DNA of 64,000 nt, from NCBI RefSeq assembly GCF_947503465.1, contig NZ_CANNDN010000001.1, positions 1,054,001 to 1,118,000 on the forward strand. The letters are read 5' to 3'. Positions 1 through 7,619 of this stretch are shown piece by piece. The stretch comes from an uncultured Tateyamaria sp. (GTDB lineage: Bacteria > Pseudomonadota > Alphaproteobacteria > Rhodobacterales > Rhodobacteraceae). Under the pieces are notes generated by a model, which had not been told where the DNA came from, ran no database searches, and saw nothing but the letters and a program-made list of their open reading frames with translations. The position numbers and the translations under genes are program-made. The number at the start of each line of letters is the position of its first letter. Positions within the stretch are counted from its first letter, which is position 1.

Positions 1-896
1 GACCCGCCCGACCTCAGATGCTGCGAAAACGCCTCGACCTGTAACACATAATGGTTTGCACCGGGAAACCGTTCCTCGATCACGCGCATGCCCTTGTGGA
101 TCTCCAACCGGGCTGTGGCGAAGACGCCCGGGTTGAACGGCGCGGTCAACGTCATCACCCCCGCATCGCCGACAAACGTCATCTTCTGACATGGATGCAT
201 CCGCATCGCATTGACCCAATGGGCCGAGAAGCCGGGAAACCGGGCCGACACACGTGCCACGACATCAACCCCGTTTTCGAAGTCGACATCCGCATGGGTG
301 ATCGCGTCCGGCTCTTGACCGGTGAGCCACCGTGTGGCGCCGTAGGTATAGACCCCGATATCGGGAATGCCGCCGCCGCCCGTTTCCGGCCGGTTGCGCA
401 CGTTGCCGGGATCGGCGGCGTTGTCATAGGCGAACAAGCCATCCACATGACGCAATGTGCCAATCGCCCCGTCCTGGTACAGCGCCCTGGCCCTTTGCCA
501 TTGGGGGTGGTGCACGATCATGTAGGCTTCGGTCGCGAACAGGCCGCTGCTGTCGCGCGCGTCGATCAGCGCCTCATATTCCGCAGCGGCCATAGCCATC
601 GGTTTTTCGCACAGGACATGCTTGCCCGCCGCCAGCGCCCTCAGCGACCACTCGACATGCAGATGGTTCGGCAGCGGGATATAGACCGCCTCAATCGCCG
701 GATCGGCCAACAGCGCATCATAATCGTCATAGACAGTCAGGTCCGGGCAGACGGCCTGAAACTGGGCGGCCTTGTCGGCGCTGGACGTGGCAAGCCCCGC
801 CAGCCGCGCCCCTGCCGCCGCGTGGATGGCCGGGCCCATATGTTCGCGCGCGAACTTGCCCGCGCCCAGAATACCCCAATTGACCGGATCAGCCAT
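1..896 (-). CDS. Gfo/Idh/MocA family NAD(P)-dependent oxidoreductase (3' end outside window)
   Basis: The reverse strand is open from an ATG at 896 to the window edge, about 298 codons with no stop. The N-terminus has a Rossmann dinucleotide-binding motif (WGILGAGKFA). About 90 residues in is the family signature CEKPMA, whose lysine is the usual catalytic residue, and further on GGGGIPDIGVY matches the family's second conserved block (G-x-x-D-x-G). Members oxidise or reduce sugars, inositols and related polyols with NAD(P); the substrate here cannot be told. The protein is cytoplasmic with no signal peptide. It is transcribed away from the M19 dipeptidase. The last few dozen residues lie beyond the window. 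Confidence 0.9.
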   Translation of the reverse strand, partial: MADPVNWGILGAGKFAREHMGPAIHAAAGARLAGLATSSADKAAQFQAVCPDLTVYDDYDALLADPAIEAVYIPLPNHLHVEWSLRALAAGKHVLCEKPMAMAAAEYEALIDARDSSGLFATEAYMIVHHPQWQRARALYQDGAIGTLRHVDGLFAYDNAADPGNVRNRPETGGGGIPDIGVYTYGATRWLTGQEPDAITHADVDFENGVDVVARVSARFPGFSAHWVNAMRMHPCQKMTFVGDAGVMTLTAPFNPGVFATARLEIHKGMRVIEERFPGANHYVLQVEAFSQHLRSGG

Positions 897-1042
897 CAAA
901 CATCCCCCCGTTTCGGTTGCGTGTTGGCGCCACCTTATCGGCCCCGCATGTGGTGGCAAGTTCCGGCCTGCCGTACCGTCATGCTGGCCTGATGACATCT
1001 GGCCCGCTTACGATCAGGGCAACGCATGGGCGGGAGGGCAAG

Positions 1043-2218
1043 ATGAGAGCGATCAAACGGGGACTTCTGGGGCTGTTGGCCCTGCTGGTGGTGGCGGTTG
1101 GCCTTTTTCTGACCTTCGCGCCCGGCTTTGTCGAACGCGGGCGCAATGCGGTCGTGCCACATGCGCCCTACCCCGTCTCGGACACCGCGCAGGCGCTGCA
1201 TGACACGTTGATCGTCGGGGATTGGCATGCCGACAGCCTGTTGTGGAAGCGGGACATCAGCACCCGCGCCGACCGGGGGCATGTGGACGTGCCCCGCCTG
1301 ATCGAAGGCGGTGTGGCCCTGCAGGTCTTTGCCGCAGTGACAAAATCGCCGGCGGGCCAGAATTATGAAACCAACTCGGCCGAGGCGTTTGACAACATCA
1401 CACCCTTGGCCATCGGGCAGCTGTGGCCGCCGCGCACCTGGGGGTCACTGGCAGAGCGGGCCATTTATCAGGCCGAACGCCTGCACAGGGTGGCCGCGCG
1501 TGTGCCGGACCGGTTGACGGTGATCACATCGCGGGCCGAACTGGATGCCCATCTGGCGGCACGCGCCAATGGCAGTGGTGCCGTTGGCGGACTTCTGGGG
1601 ATCGAAGGGGCGCATGCGCTGGAAGGCGACATGGCCAACCTGGACCGGCTGCAGGCCGCAGGGCATCGCATCATTGGCCTGCAACATTTTTTCGACAACG
1701 AACTGGGCGGATCGCTGCACGGCACCCGCGACATGGGGCTGACGCCGTTCGGGCGCGAGGTTGTGGCAGAGATTGACGCCCGCGGCATGGTGCTGGACCT
1801 GGCACATTCGAGCCCCGCCGTGGCGCGCGACGTGCTTGAGGTGACCGACATGCCCGTTATCGTCAGCCATACCGGCCTGCACGGGTTTTGCCCCGTAACG
1901 CGCAATTTCGAGGACGACATCATGACGGCCGTCGCCAGCACCGGCGGCGTTATCGGGCTGGGCTATTGGGGCGACATCCTGTGCCGCGACGCCACGCCCG
2001 AAGCGATTGCAGCCATGATCGTGCAAGCCATCGACACGGTTGGCGTGGATCACGTGTCGCTGGGATCCGACTTTGACGGGTCCGTGACAACCGCGTTCGA
2101 TACATCCAAACTGGCCAGCCTGACACAGGCGCTGCTGGACGCGGGGCTGGACGAGGCGGCGATTTCCAAGGTCATGGGCGGCAACATGGTCCGGGTGCTG
2201 CGCGCGCGGCTGAATTGA
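1043..2218 (+). CDS. Membrane dipeptidase, peptidase family M19
   Basis: A 391-residue protein. The chosen start at 1043 follows a GGGAGGGCAAG ribosome-binding site and gives an N-terminus with a basic tip and one hydrophobic helix (residues about 5-25), so it is probably exported and membrane-anchored. The metal-site motif HAD follows at DWHADS, with the later family motifs SHTGLHG and GSDFDG. M19 enzymes are zinc dipeptidases that cleave dipeptides, including some with a D-residue. The length fits bacterial M19 proteins that carry an anchor. It converges on rpoH and has no operon partner. Substrate is unknown. Confidence 0.92.
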   Translation: MRAIKRGLLGLLALLVVAVGLFLTFAPGFVERGRNAVVPHAPYPVSDTAQALHDTLIVGDWHADSLLWKRDISTRADRGHVDVPRLIEGGVALQVFAAVTKSPAGQNYETNSAEAFDNITPLAIGQLWPPRTWGSLAERAIYQAERLHRVAARVPDRLTVITSRAELDAHLAARANGSGAVGGLLGIEGAHALEGDMANLDRLQAAGHRIIGLQHFFDNELGGSLHGTRDMGLTPFGREVVAEIDARGMVLDLAHSSPAVARDVLEVTDMPVIVSHTGLHGFCPVTRNFEDDIMTAVASTGGVIGLGYWGDILCRDATPEAIAAMIVQAIDTVGVDHVSLGSDFDGSVTTAFDTSKLASLTQALLDAGLDEAAISKVMGGNMVRVLRARLN

Positions 2219-2306
2219 CGGGCCGTGCCTCCGTCCCTGTTTCGAGACAATCCCCGTCCCAAGGCTCTTTGAACCCGGCGTCGTGACCGCCGGGGACCGG
2301 GAACCG

Positions 2307-2335
2307 AAAAAAGGGCGCCCATCACGGACGCCCTT
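2307..2335 (-). terminator. Rho-independent terminator of rpoH
   Basis: Read on the minus strand, AAGGGCG (complement of 2329-2335) and CGCCCTT (complement of 2311-2317) form a 7-bp stem with an 11-nt loop, followed directly by a run of six T. It lies about 40 bp past the rpoH stop and between two convergent genes. Confidence 0.8.
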
Positions 2336-2373
2336 GATCATCTTGCACGCCGCATTTCAAGGCGCCCCGCCGG

Positions 2374-3270
2374 TCAGGCGGTTGCCATCAGCCCCTTGGC
2401 CTTGGCGATTTCGCGCATCTTTTTTTGCAGCTTCTCGAATGCCCGCACCTCGATCTGGCGGATGCGTTCGCGGCTGACACCGTACTCTGTCGACAGGTCC
2501 TCAAGGGTGACCGGCGCATCGGCCAGACGGCGCTGGGTCAGGATGTCCTTTTCGCGATCATTCAGCACGCCCAGCGCTTCGGCCAGCATCTCGCGGCGCA
2601 CTTCCAATTCGTCCTTTGCCTCGTAGTCGGCGGCCTGATCGGCATCTTCGTCCTCGAGCCAGTCCTGCCATTGCATGGCCCCTTCACCTTCGGACCCGAC
2701 GGTGGCGTTCAGCGACGCGTCGCCGCCCGACAGCCGACGGTTCATCGAAATCACTTCGGTTTCGGTCACGCCCAGATCGGTGGCAATCTGTTTGACATTT
2801 TCAGGACGCAGATCGCCTTCTTCCAGTGCGCCGATCTTGGCCTTGGCCTTGCGCAGGTTGAAAAACAGCTTTTTCTGGGCCGACGTGGTGCCCAGTTTCA
2901 CCAGGCTCCAGGATCGCAGGATGTATTCCTGGATCGAGGCGCGGATCCACCACATCGCATAGGTCGCGAGGCGAAAGCCCTTTTCGGGATCAAAGCGCTT
3001 GACGGCTTGCATCAGGCCCACATTGGCCTCGGAGATGACTTCGGCCTGGGGCAGGCCATACCCGCGATAGCCCATGGCGATCTTGGCCGCGAGCCGCAGG
3101 TGGCTGGTGACCATCTTGTGCGCTGCACCTGTGTCTTCCTTTTCGACCCAGGCTTTGGCAAGCATGTATTCCTCTTCCGGCTCGAGCAGCGGAAACTTGC
3201 GGATTTCCTGCATGTACCGGTTCAGACCGCCTTCGGGTGTCGGTGCGGGAAGATTTGCATAATTGGCCAT
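2374..3270 (-). CDS. rpoH: RNA polymerase heat-shock sigma factor RpoH (sigma-32)
   Basis: A 298-residue sigma-70 family protein. Region 2 (about residues 50-120) contains the core-binding and -10 recognition stretch with YAMWWIR. The RpoH box QKKLFFNLRK at about 132-141 distinguishes it from other sigma factors. Region 4 with SRERIRQIE is at the C-terminus. The start at 3270 follows a perfect AGGAGG. It directs transcription of chaperone and protease genes under heat and oxidative stress. Rhodobacterales often have two rpoH paralogues, and I cannot say which this is. A heat-shock-type promoter upstream suggests autoregulation; the gene is monocistronic with its own terminator. Confidence 0.96.
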   Translation of the reverse strand: MANYANLPAPTPEGGLNRYMQEIRKFPLLEPEEEYMLAKAWVEKEDTGAAHKMVTSHLRLAAKIAMGYRGYGLPQAEVISEANVGLMQAVKRFDPEKGFRLATYAMWWIRASIQEYILRSWSLVKLGTTSAQKKLFFNLRKAKAKIGALEEGDLRPENVKQIATDLGVTETEVISMNRRLSGGDASLNATVGSEGEGAMQWQDWLEDEDADQAADYEAKDELEVRREMLAEALGVLNDREKDILTQRRLADAPVTLEDLSTEYGVSRERIRQIEVRAFEKLQKKMREIAKAKGLMATA

Positions 3271-3314
3271 GTGTCCCTCCTTTGCCCCGCTCATGTTTAG
3301 GGGCTTAACATTAC

Positions 3315-3343
3315 ATATGGGACGGCGATCGCCCACGTTCAAG
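3315..3343 (-). promoter_or_regulatory. Candidate RpoH-type promoter of rpoH
   Basis: On the minus strand CTTGAAC (3343-3337) is followed after 14 nt by TCCCATAT (3322-3315). This matches the sigma-32 consensus CTTGAAA / CCCCATnT in all but one base of each box, with accepted spacing. Transcription would start about 38 nt before the rpoH ATG. Confidence 0.55.
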
Positions 3344-3478
3344 ATGCGGGTGTCGTCGCTGGTTCAGTATGGCACGCGGGGGCACGGCAGGGCAGACCCA
3401 AGCCCGCGCTCTCACGCGCATGTGCTGTTCGTTTCAGTGATGTGTGAATAATGCGTAAATGAGGTACGCGGTTCCGGC

Positions 3479-4504
3479 CTAATCGCCCAAAAGCGAAAGA
3501 AGGTGCGCGAAATCGGCGGGAAGCGGTGCTTCGAACCGTAACATTTCGCCCGACAGCGGGTGCTCGAACCCCAAGATCGCGGCGTGCAGCGCCTGTCGGC
3601 CAAACGTGGCAACGGCCTGTGCGGCCGTCTCGTTCAAGGCGCCGCGCGCCAGCTTACGCTTGCCGCCATAGGTCGGATCGCCCACCAGCCCGTGCCCCGC
3701 ATGCGCCATGTGTACCCGGATCTGATGTGTGCGCCCCGTCTCGAGCCAGCATTCGACCTGGCTCAGCACCGGCGGTGCGCCATACCGCGCCACACGCCGC
3801 GCGCGGGTCACCGCGTGCCGTCCGCCCTGAAACAACACCGCCTGGCGCTGCCGGTCGGTCCTGTGCCGCGCAAGCTGTGTGGTCAGTTTCAGCACGTTGC
3901 CCGGTTCGAACGACGCGCCCCGCACGCCGCGCAGGCGCGGATCATTGGCATCGGGCACGCCGTAAACCAGCGCGCGGTAGTACCGTTCGACACTGTGCCG
4001 GGCGAATTGCGCCGCCAGCCCGTGATGGGCCGCGTCGGACTTGGCCACAACCAGAAGGCCGCTGGTGTCCTTGTCGATCCGGTGCACGATGCCCGGGCGT
4101 TTCATGCCCCCCACACCGGACAGATCGTCGCCACAGTGATGCATGAGCGCATTGACCAGCGTGCCCGAGGGGGAGCCGGGTGCCGGGTGTACCACCATGC
4201 CCGCGGGCTTGTTGACCACGACCAGGTCGGTGTCTTCGAAGACGATGTCCAGCGGGATGTCTTCGGCCCCGATATGGCTGTCCTCTGCCGCCTCGACGGT
4301 GACTTCGACAACCGCACCTTCGGTGACGCGGGCCTTGGGATCGGTCGCGGCCACACCGTCCACGGTCACAGCCCCGTCCGCCAGCAGCCGTGCCAACCGG
4401 GTACGCGACAGGGCCGCCCCCTCTGGCACGTCGCGCGCGATGGCCTTATCAAGGCGCGCAGGCGGATCGGCTGCGATGACAAAGGACACGGTTGTGGACG
4501 ACAT
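3479..4504 (-). CDS. rluD: 23S rRNA pseudouridine synthase, RluA/RluD family
   Basis: A 341-residue protein with an N-terminal S4-like RNA-binding region (about residues 15-80, including SRTRLARLLADG) and a pseudouridine synthase domain. The catalytic motif HRIDKDTSGLLV carries the nucleophilic Asp, and RTHQIRVHMAH matches the second family motif. RluD makes the pseudouridines of 23S helix 69 (1911/1915/1917). The assignment to RluD rather than RluC or RluA rests on the S4 domain and length. The start overlaps by 2 bp the ATG of the divergent small membrane protein, so the two genes share a very compact promoter region. Confidence 0.88.
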   Translation of the reverse strand: MSSTTVSFVIAADPPARLDKAIARDVPEGAALSRTRLARLLADGAVTVDGVAATDPKARVTEGAVVEVTVEAAEDSHIGAEDIPLDIVFEDTDLVVVNKPAGMVVHPAPGSPSGTLVNALMHHCGDDLSGVGGMKRPGIVHRIDKDTSGLLVVAKSDAAHHGLAAQFARHSVERYYRALVYGVPDANDPRLRGVRGASFEPGNVLKLTTQLARHRTDRQRQAVLFQGGRHAVTRARRVARYGAPPVLSQVECWLETGRTHQIRVHMAHAGHGLVGDPTYGGKRKLARGALNETAAQAVATFGRQALHAAILGFEHPLSGEMLRFEAPLPADFAHLLSLLGD

Positions 4505-4793
4505 GGACACCCCAGAGCTTCCCGCGAACCTGGCCTTCTTGCGGCGGCTGGTGACGGTGTTGACGATCATCATGATCGGGGGCGTTGTAACGGTGGTCGC
4601 GCTGCTTGTCATCCGGCTGAACGCCGACCCGGCCCCGTTGCCCCTGCCCGACCGGATCACCCTGCCGGACGGGACAACCGCCACGGCCTTTACGGTCGGG
4701 TCCGACTGGTATGGGGTCGTGACCCTGGATGACCGCATTCTGATCTATGATCAGGTGACAGGCACCCTGCGCCAGACGGTGATATTGGATTAG
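4503..4793 (+). CDS. Small single-pass membrane protein beside rluD (DUF6476-like)
   Basis: A 96-residue protein from ATG 4503; an in-frame ATG at 4476 would add nine residues. One transmembrane helix (about residues 15-38) is followed by a proline/leucine-rich stretch and a beta-rich domain with DWYGVVTLDDRILIYD. The layout resembles the Rhodobacterales family I remember as DUF6476, which usually sits next to this pseudouridine synthase; that name is from memory. Function is unknown. The position suggests a conserved pair rather than a shared pathway. Confidence 0.7.
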   Translation: MDTPELPANLAFLRRLVTVLTIIMIGGVVTVVALLVIRLNADPAPLPLPDRITLPDGTTATAFTVGSDWYGVVTLDDRILIYDQVTGTLRQTVILD

Positions 4794-4850
4794 GCGCGCG
4801 GGCCAGCGGGTCAGCGACTGGCCAACCGCACACTGCCGCCACGTGCCATT

Positions 4851-5159
4851 TCAGCAGCTGTGCGCCGCCTGGCGGCGCGCCAGTTCGGTCTGGTCAAGCG
4901 AACGGGTGAAGGGAACACGGGGCGGTTCCAACGCCCGCACATAGCCCGAGATGCCCGCATAGCACTGGCAGTCGAGACCGCCGCCCAATGCCTCGCAATG
5001 TTCCATTTCCGCCGCAACCGCCGCATCGAATTCCGCCTGGCTGACGCCCGATGCCACGGCGCTGTTGCCCGAGGTCAGCGGCGGCACAAGCGACACCAGG
5101 AAGATCAATGACGCGCCGATGGCGATCATGACCAGGTATATGCGGGCGTCATTTGGCAT
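4851..5159 (-). CDS. Hypothetical protein with N-terminal membrane helix and a Cys-rich segment
   Basis: A 102-residue protein starting at ATG 5159. One hydrophobic helix (about residues 8-27) is followed by an exported-looking domain containing C-x8-CQC, plus a last residue that is also Cys. Paired cysteines outside the membrane suggest disulphides or metal binding, but no family is recognised. It stands alone between the rluD partner and tRNA-His. The upstream 200 bp are G-rich and contain a run of ten G. Confidence 0.6.
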   Translation of the reverse strand: MPNDARIYLVMIAIGASLIFLVSLVPPLTSGNSAVASGVSQAEFDAAVAAEMEHCEALGGGLDCQCYAGISGYVRALEPPRVPFTRSLDQTELARRQAAHSC

Positions 5160-5357
5160 CTGTCTGTCTCACCGCTGCTACAGTGCGAGACAGATATTAA
5201 CGTTTGGTGTCGAGAGGCGCGATCCTTGCCCGCGGGGGTTCGCCGGACGCAGGTGCCCCGGGACACGGGCGCATGCAGTGGGGGGGGGGACGTGTCCGCC
5301 AACATGGCCCGTCACGCAGCGCCATGGGCGCGCGCCTAAGCATGGATATCGTTGAAG

Positions 5358-5434
5358 TGGTACCACCTCCCCGGCTCGAACGGGGGACCTCCTGATCCAC
5401 AATCAGGCGCTCTAACCTACTGAGCTAAGGCGGC
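5358..5434 (-). tRNA. tRNA-His (anticodon GTG)
   Basis: A complete cloverleaf on the minus strand: 7-bp acceptor stem GCCGCCT/AGGTGGT, D arm, anticodon stem CCTGA/TCAGG with loop TTGTGGA (GTG), T arm CCCCG/CGGGG, discriminator A at 5361, and an encoded CCA at 5360-5358. The base before G1 is T (5435 on the complement), so the usual G-1:C73 pair of tRNA-His is absent. That is the alphaproteobacterial variant. Confidence 0.95.
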
Positions 5435-5477
5435 ACTGATGCTCAAATACCCATGGCGCGCGCCGAATGCAAGACCG

Positions 5478-5960
5478 TCAAAAGCGATAAACCCAGGTCT
5501 GTTCCACCAGATCCTGACCGAAGGAATGGACCGGCTTGGACGCCACCATATCCCAGCCCGTGCGGGCATAGAGGGCACAGGCCGCGCGGTGACTTTCATG
5601 GGTCCACAAGGTCATGCCGGCAAATCCCGACGCGCGGGCAAAGCCCATGCATTCGGCCAGCAGCAACCGCCCGATACCCTTGCCGCGCGCCTCTGGCGTC
5701 AACAGGAACAGGCGCAGCTTGGCGGTGTCGTGAGTGTGGCGTACGCAAAAGATGGACCCAAGCCGCTGACCGTCCTGTTCGGCAATCCAGCCCTGTTCGC
5801 AGGACGGATCATGCGCGGCGTTGAACGCCTCGAGGATCGAGCGCACAAGCGGACCAAAGGTGTCATCGAACCCTTCGGCCTGCGCGTACAGCACGCCGTG
5901 CGCCTCGACCAGCCAATCGGTGTCGGACGGAACAAAGGGGCGCAGCGTGACATTTGACAT
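5478..5960 (-). CDS. GNAT family N-acetyltransferase
   Basis: A 160-residue protein from ATG 5960. The acetyl-CoA binding motif A is clear: LLTPEARGKGIGRLLL (R/Q-x-x-G-x-G/A). It is followed by motif B around LWTHESHRAACALYARTGW. The single compact domain is typical of GNAT enzymes that acetylate a small molecule or a protein terminus; the substrate is not predictable. A longer in-frame start would run into the opposite gene at 6042 and is less likely. It is encoded next to tRNA-His. Confidence 0.88.
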   Translation of the reverse strand: MSNVTLRPFVPSDTDWLVEAHGVLYAQAEGFDDTFGPLVRSILEAFNAAHDPSCEQGWIAEQDGQRLGSIFCVRHTHDTAKLRLFLLTPEARGKGIGRLLLAECMGFARASGFAGMTLWTHESHRAACALYARTGWDMVASKPVHSFGQDLVEQTWVYRF

Positions 5961-6041
5961 GCGCCAACCCTGCCCTGTGGCGGCTTGCCTTTCAATCCTG
6001 ATCAGGCTAGCACGCGCGCCTACACCGCGCCGGAGATGACC

Positions 6042-6230
6042 ATGAGCATCAACAAAGAAAGCGACATCGAAGCCAACCTGCAAATCGGTCCGACCGACAA
6101 GGGGATGGTGCGCATTTATGTCGAAGCGAAAGGTGTTGAAATTCCGATGGATTTCGACCCGGACGAAGCCGAGGAAATCGCGGATGAAATCAGGGCGGCA
6201 GCCAAAGCCGCGGCAGCCCTGAAACGCTGA
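6042..6230 (+). CDS. Short conserved acidic protein (DUF6324-like)
   Basis: A 62-residue protein beginning MSINKESDIEANLQIGPTDK. The start at 6042 was chosen because GGAG lies six bases before it; an ATG at 6036 has no room for a binding site. The protein is acidic in its middle (DPDEAEEIADEIRAA), with a likely C-terminal helix, and has no signal or membrane segment. It resembles a short Rhodobacterales family that I recall as DUF6324, of unknown role. It is divergent from the GNAT gene. Confidence 0.7.
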   Translation: MSINKESDIEANLQIGPTDKGMVRIYVEAKGVEIPMDFDPDEAEEIADEIRAAAKAAAALKR

Positions 6231-6326
6231 AACAGGCCACCCCCGAAGGGATGACCTGCATCAGGTCGCGCACCGCTCGAAATCACCGGGTGGGGGCCCA
6301 ACGACCGGCGCGCGCCCTGTCTCTCG

Positions 6327-7040
6327 TCAGAACGCGATCCGAGCGCCCACATTGATGGAAAAGGCGCTGAAGTCACCACTTACCACACCTGAGGATGCGC
6401 CCGACGGGAGAAACCGGTTGGATTCGATGTCAAAGAAACGGCGGTACCGGGCATCGGCCGTAATCGTGACCGTTTCCGTTGCCTCGAATGCGACACCCGC
6501 GATCAGTTGCGCGCCAAAGGCCGTGTCGCTGTCCGTCACCTGCACGCCGCCGCCGTAAAACAGATCCTGCGAGAACCGCCCGATCCCGACGCCCGCGCCG
6601 ACATAGGGGGTAACCGCACCGCCCGTTTCGAAATCGGCAAGGATGTTGGCAAACAGCGTCGTGGACTGGATACCTCCGGCCACGTTGATTTCATTGGCCG
6701 GACCATTGCCGGAAAACGCGATCGTGTCTGCGTCCGCATCGGCATAGGACAGCTCGATCTCGCCGCGCAAACCGACGCCATCGGCCAGAGAGCCAAAGCT
6801 GCGCCCGACACCAAGCCCGAACTGGAAGCCGGTGTCATAGTCGGTGTCGACCGACGAATTCTGTCCGGGCGGTGTTGCAGGTGCAGGCGAGATCAGGCCG
6901 CTCGCGCCCTGGTCGCCGTTCAGAACAGCGCCACCGAATGCAAAGAAATAGCTGTCCTGCGCACTGGCAAGACCGGGGGCGCAGGCAAGCAGCGCGGCAG
7001 AACAGATCGCGGCGCGGCGCATGTGTCGAATGGAAGTCAT
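6327..7040 (-). CDS. Outer-membrane beta-barrel protein
   Basis: A 237-residue protein with a classic signal peptide (residues 1-27, cleaved after ASA). The mature part is made of alternating beta strands and ends in phenylalanine (NVGARIAF), the usual C-terminal signal for BAM-assembled barrels. Glycine-rich strands such as TPYVGAGVGIGRF resemble the OmpA-barrel / opacity-protein type with about eight strands. There is no OmpA peptidoglycan-binding domain, so it is likely a small porin-like or structural surface protein. Monocistronic. Confidence 0.85.
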   Translation of the reverse strand: MTSIRHMRRAAICSAALLACAPGLASAQDSYFFAFGGAVLNGDQGASGLISPAPATPPGQNSSVDTDYDTGFQFGLGVGRSFGSLADGVGLRGEIELSYADADADTIAFSGNGPANEINVAGGIQSTTLFANILADFETGGAVTPYVGAGVGIGRFSQDLFYGGGVQVTDSDTAFGAQLIAGVAFEATETVTITADARYRRFFDIESNRFLPSGASSGVVSGDFSAFSINVGARIAF

Positions 7041-7142
7041 CAGAGTGTCCCTTGTGAGCGTGTGACACAGGACAAAACCGCGACGGCGCCATCTTATGCG
7101 TTCACGGTGAATGACGGCTGCGTTACCGGTGCGTGGGACGGG

Positions 7143-7619
7143 TCAGACCATCGCCAGGTTCAGCCGGTCGCGCGCCTTGTTGCTTTGACGCATCGCTTCG
7201 GACGGATCGCGGGACAGCACGAATTGCGGCTCGATCCAGTGCAGCACACCGTCATCCAGGATCACCCAATTCATGGAATGCACCAGATCCTGACCGAATC
7301 CGGGAAACAGGCCCCAGCAGATGCCCACCGCCAGCGGATAGTCATGCGGCCGGTTCTCTTGATACCATTTCGACAGCAGGCCCTTGAATATGTAGGAGAA
7401 GTCATCGCAGTCGAAATGATCGATCCCGGCATAGGTCTCCTCGTGCGGGATGCTGGCCTTGACGAAGGCATAGGCCTTGTCGAAGAGCGCGCGACTGGGC
7501 AGTTCAAACGCCATGTCCGACGCAAGCACGATGGGGCGCGTTTGCGCCTGCGGGTCGGTCGTGGCGAATTGCGACCGGAACCCCTGTTCCAGGTCGGGTT
7601 TGTCAATGCGACGCGTCAT
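7143..7619 (-). CDS. Papain-like cysteine protease fold related to the agglutinin MOA C-terminal domain
   Basis: A 158-residue protein, last gene of a three-gene overlapping operon. Candidate catalytic residues are C71 in FDCDDF, H114 in LVHSMNW and E130 in HWIEPQ. The Cys-His-Glu spacing (43 and 16 residues) is nearly that of the papain-like dimerisation/protease domain of Marasmius oreades agglutinin as I recall it (Cys215, His257, Glu274). No signal peptide is visible, so the protein is presumably cytoplasmic unless exported another way. The assignment is by motif only. The gene overlaps the upstream lipoprotein gene by 17 bp, which implies coupled translation and a shared role. Confidence 0.6.
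   Translation of the reverse strand: MTRRIDKPDLEQGFRSQFATTDPQAQTRPIVLASDMAFELPSRALFDKAYAFVKASIPHEETYAGIDHFDCDDFSYIFKGLLSKWYQENRPHDYPLAVGICWGLFPGFGQDLVHSMNWVILDDGVLHWIEPQFVLSRDPSEAMRQSNKARDRLNLAMV

Noticed and set aside
51-992. Plus-strand open frame opposite the Gfo/Idh/MocA gene
   Set aside because: The minus strand has a full family match with cofactor and catalytic motifs; the plus frame has none.
5204-5395. Small plus-strand frame across the tRNA-His gene
   Set aside because: It overlaps the tRNA on the opposite strand and has no motif or binding site.
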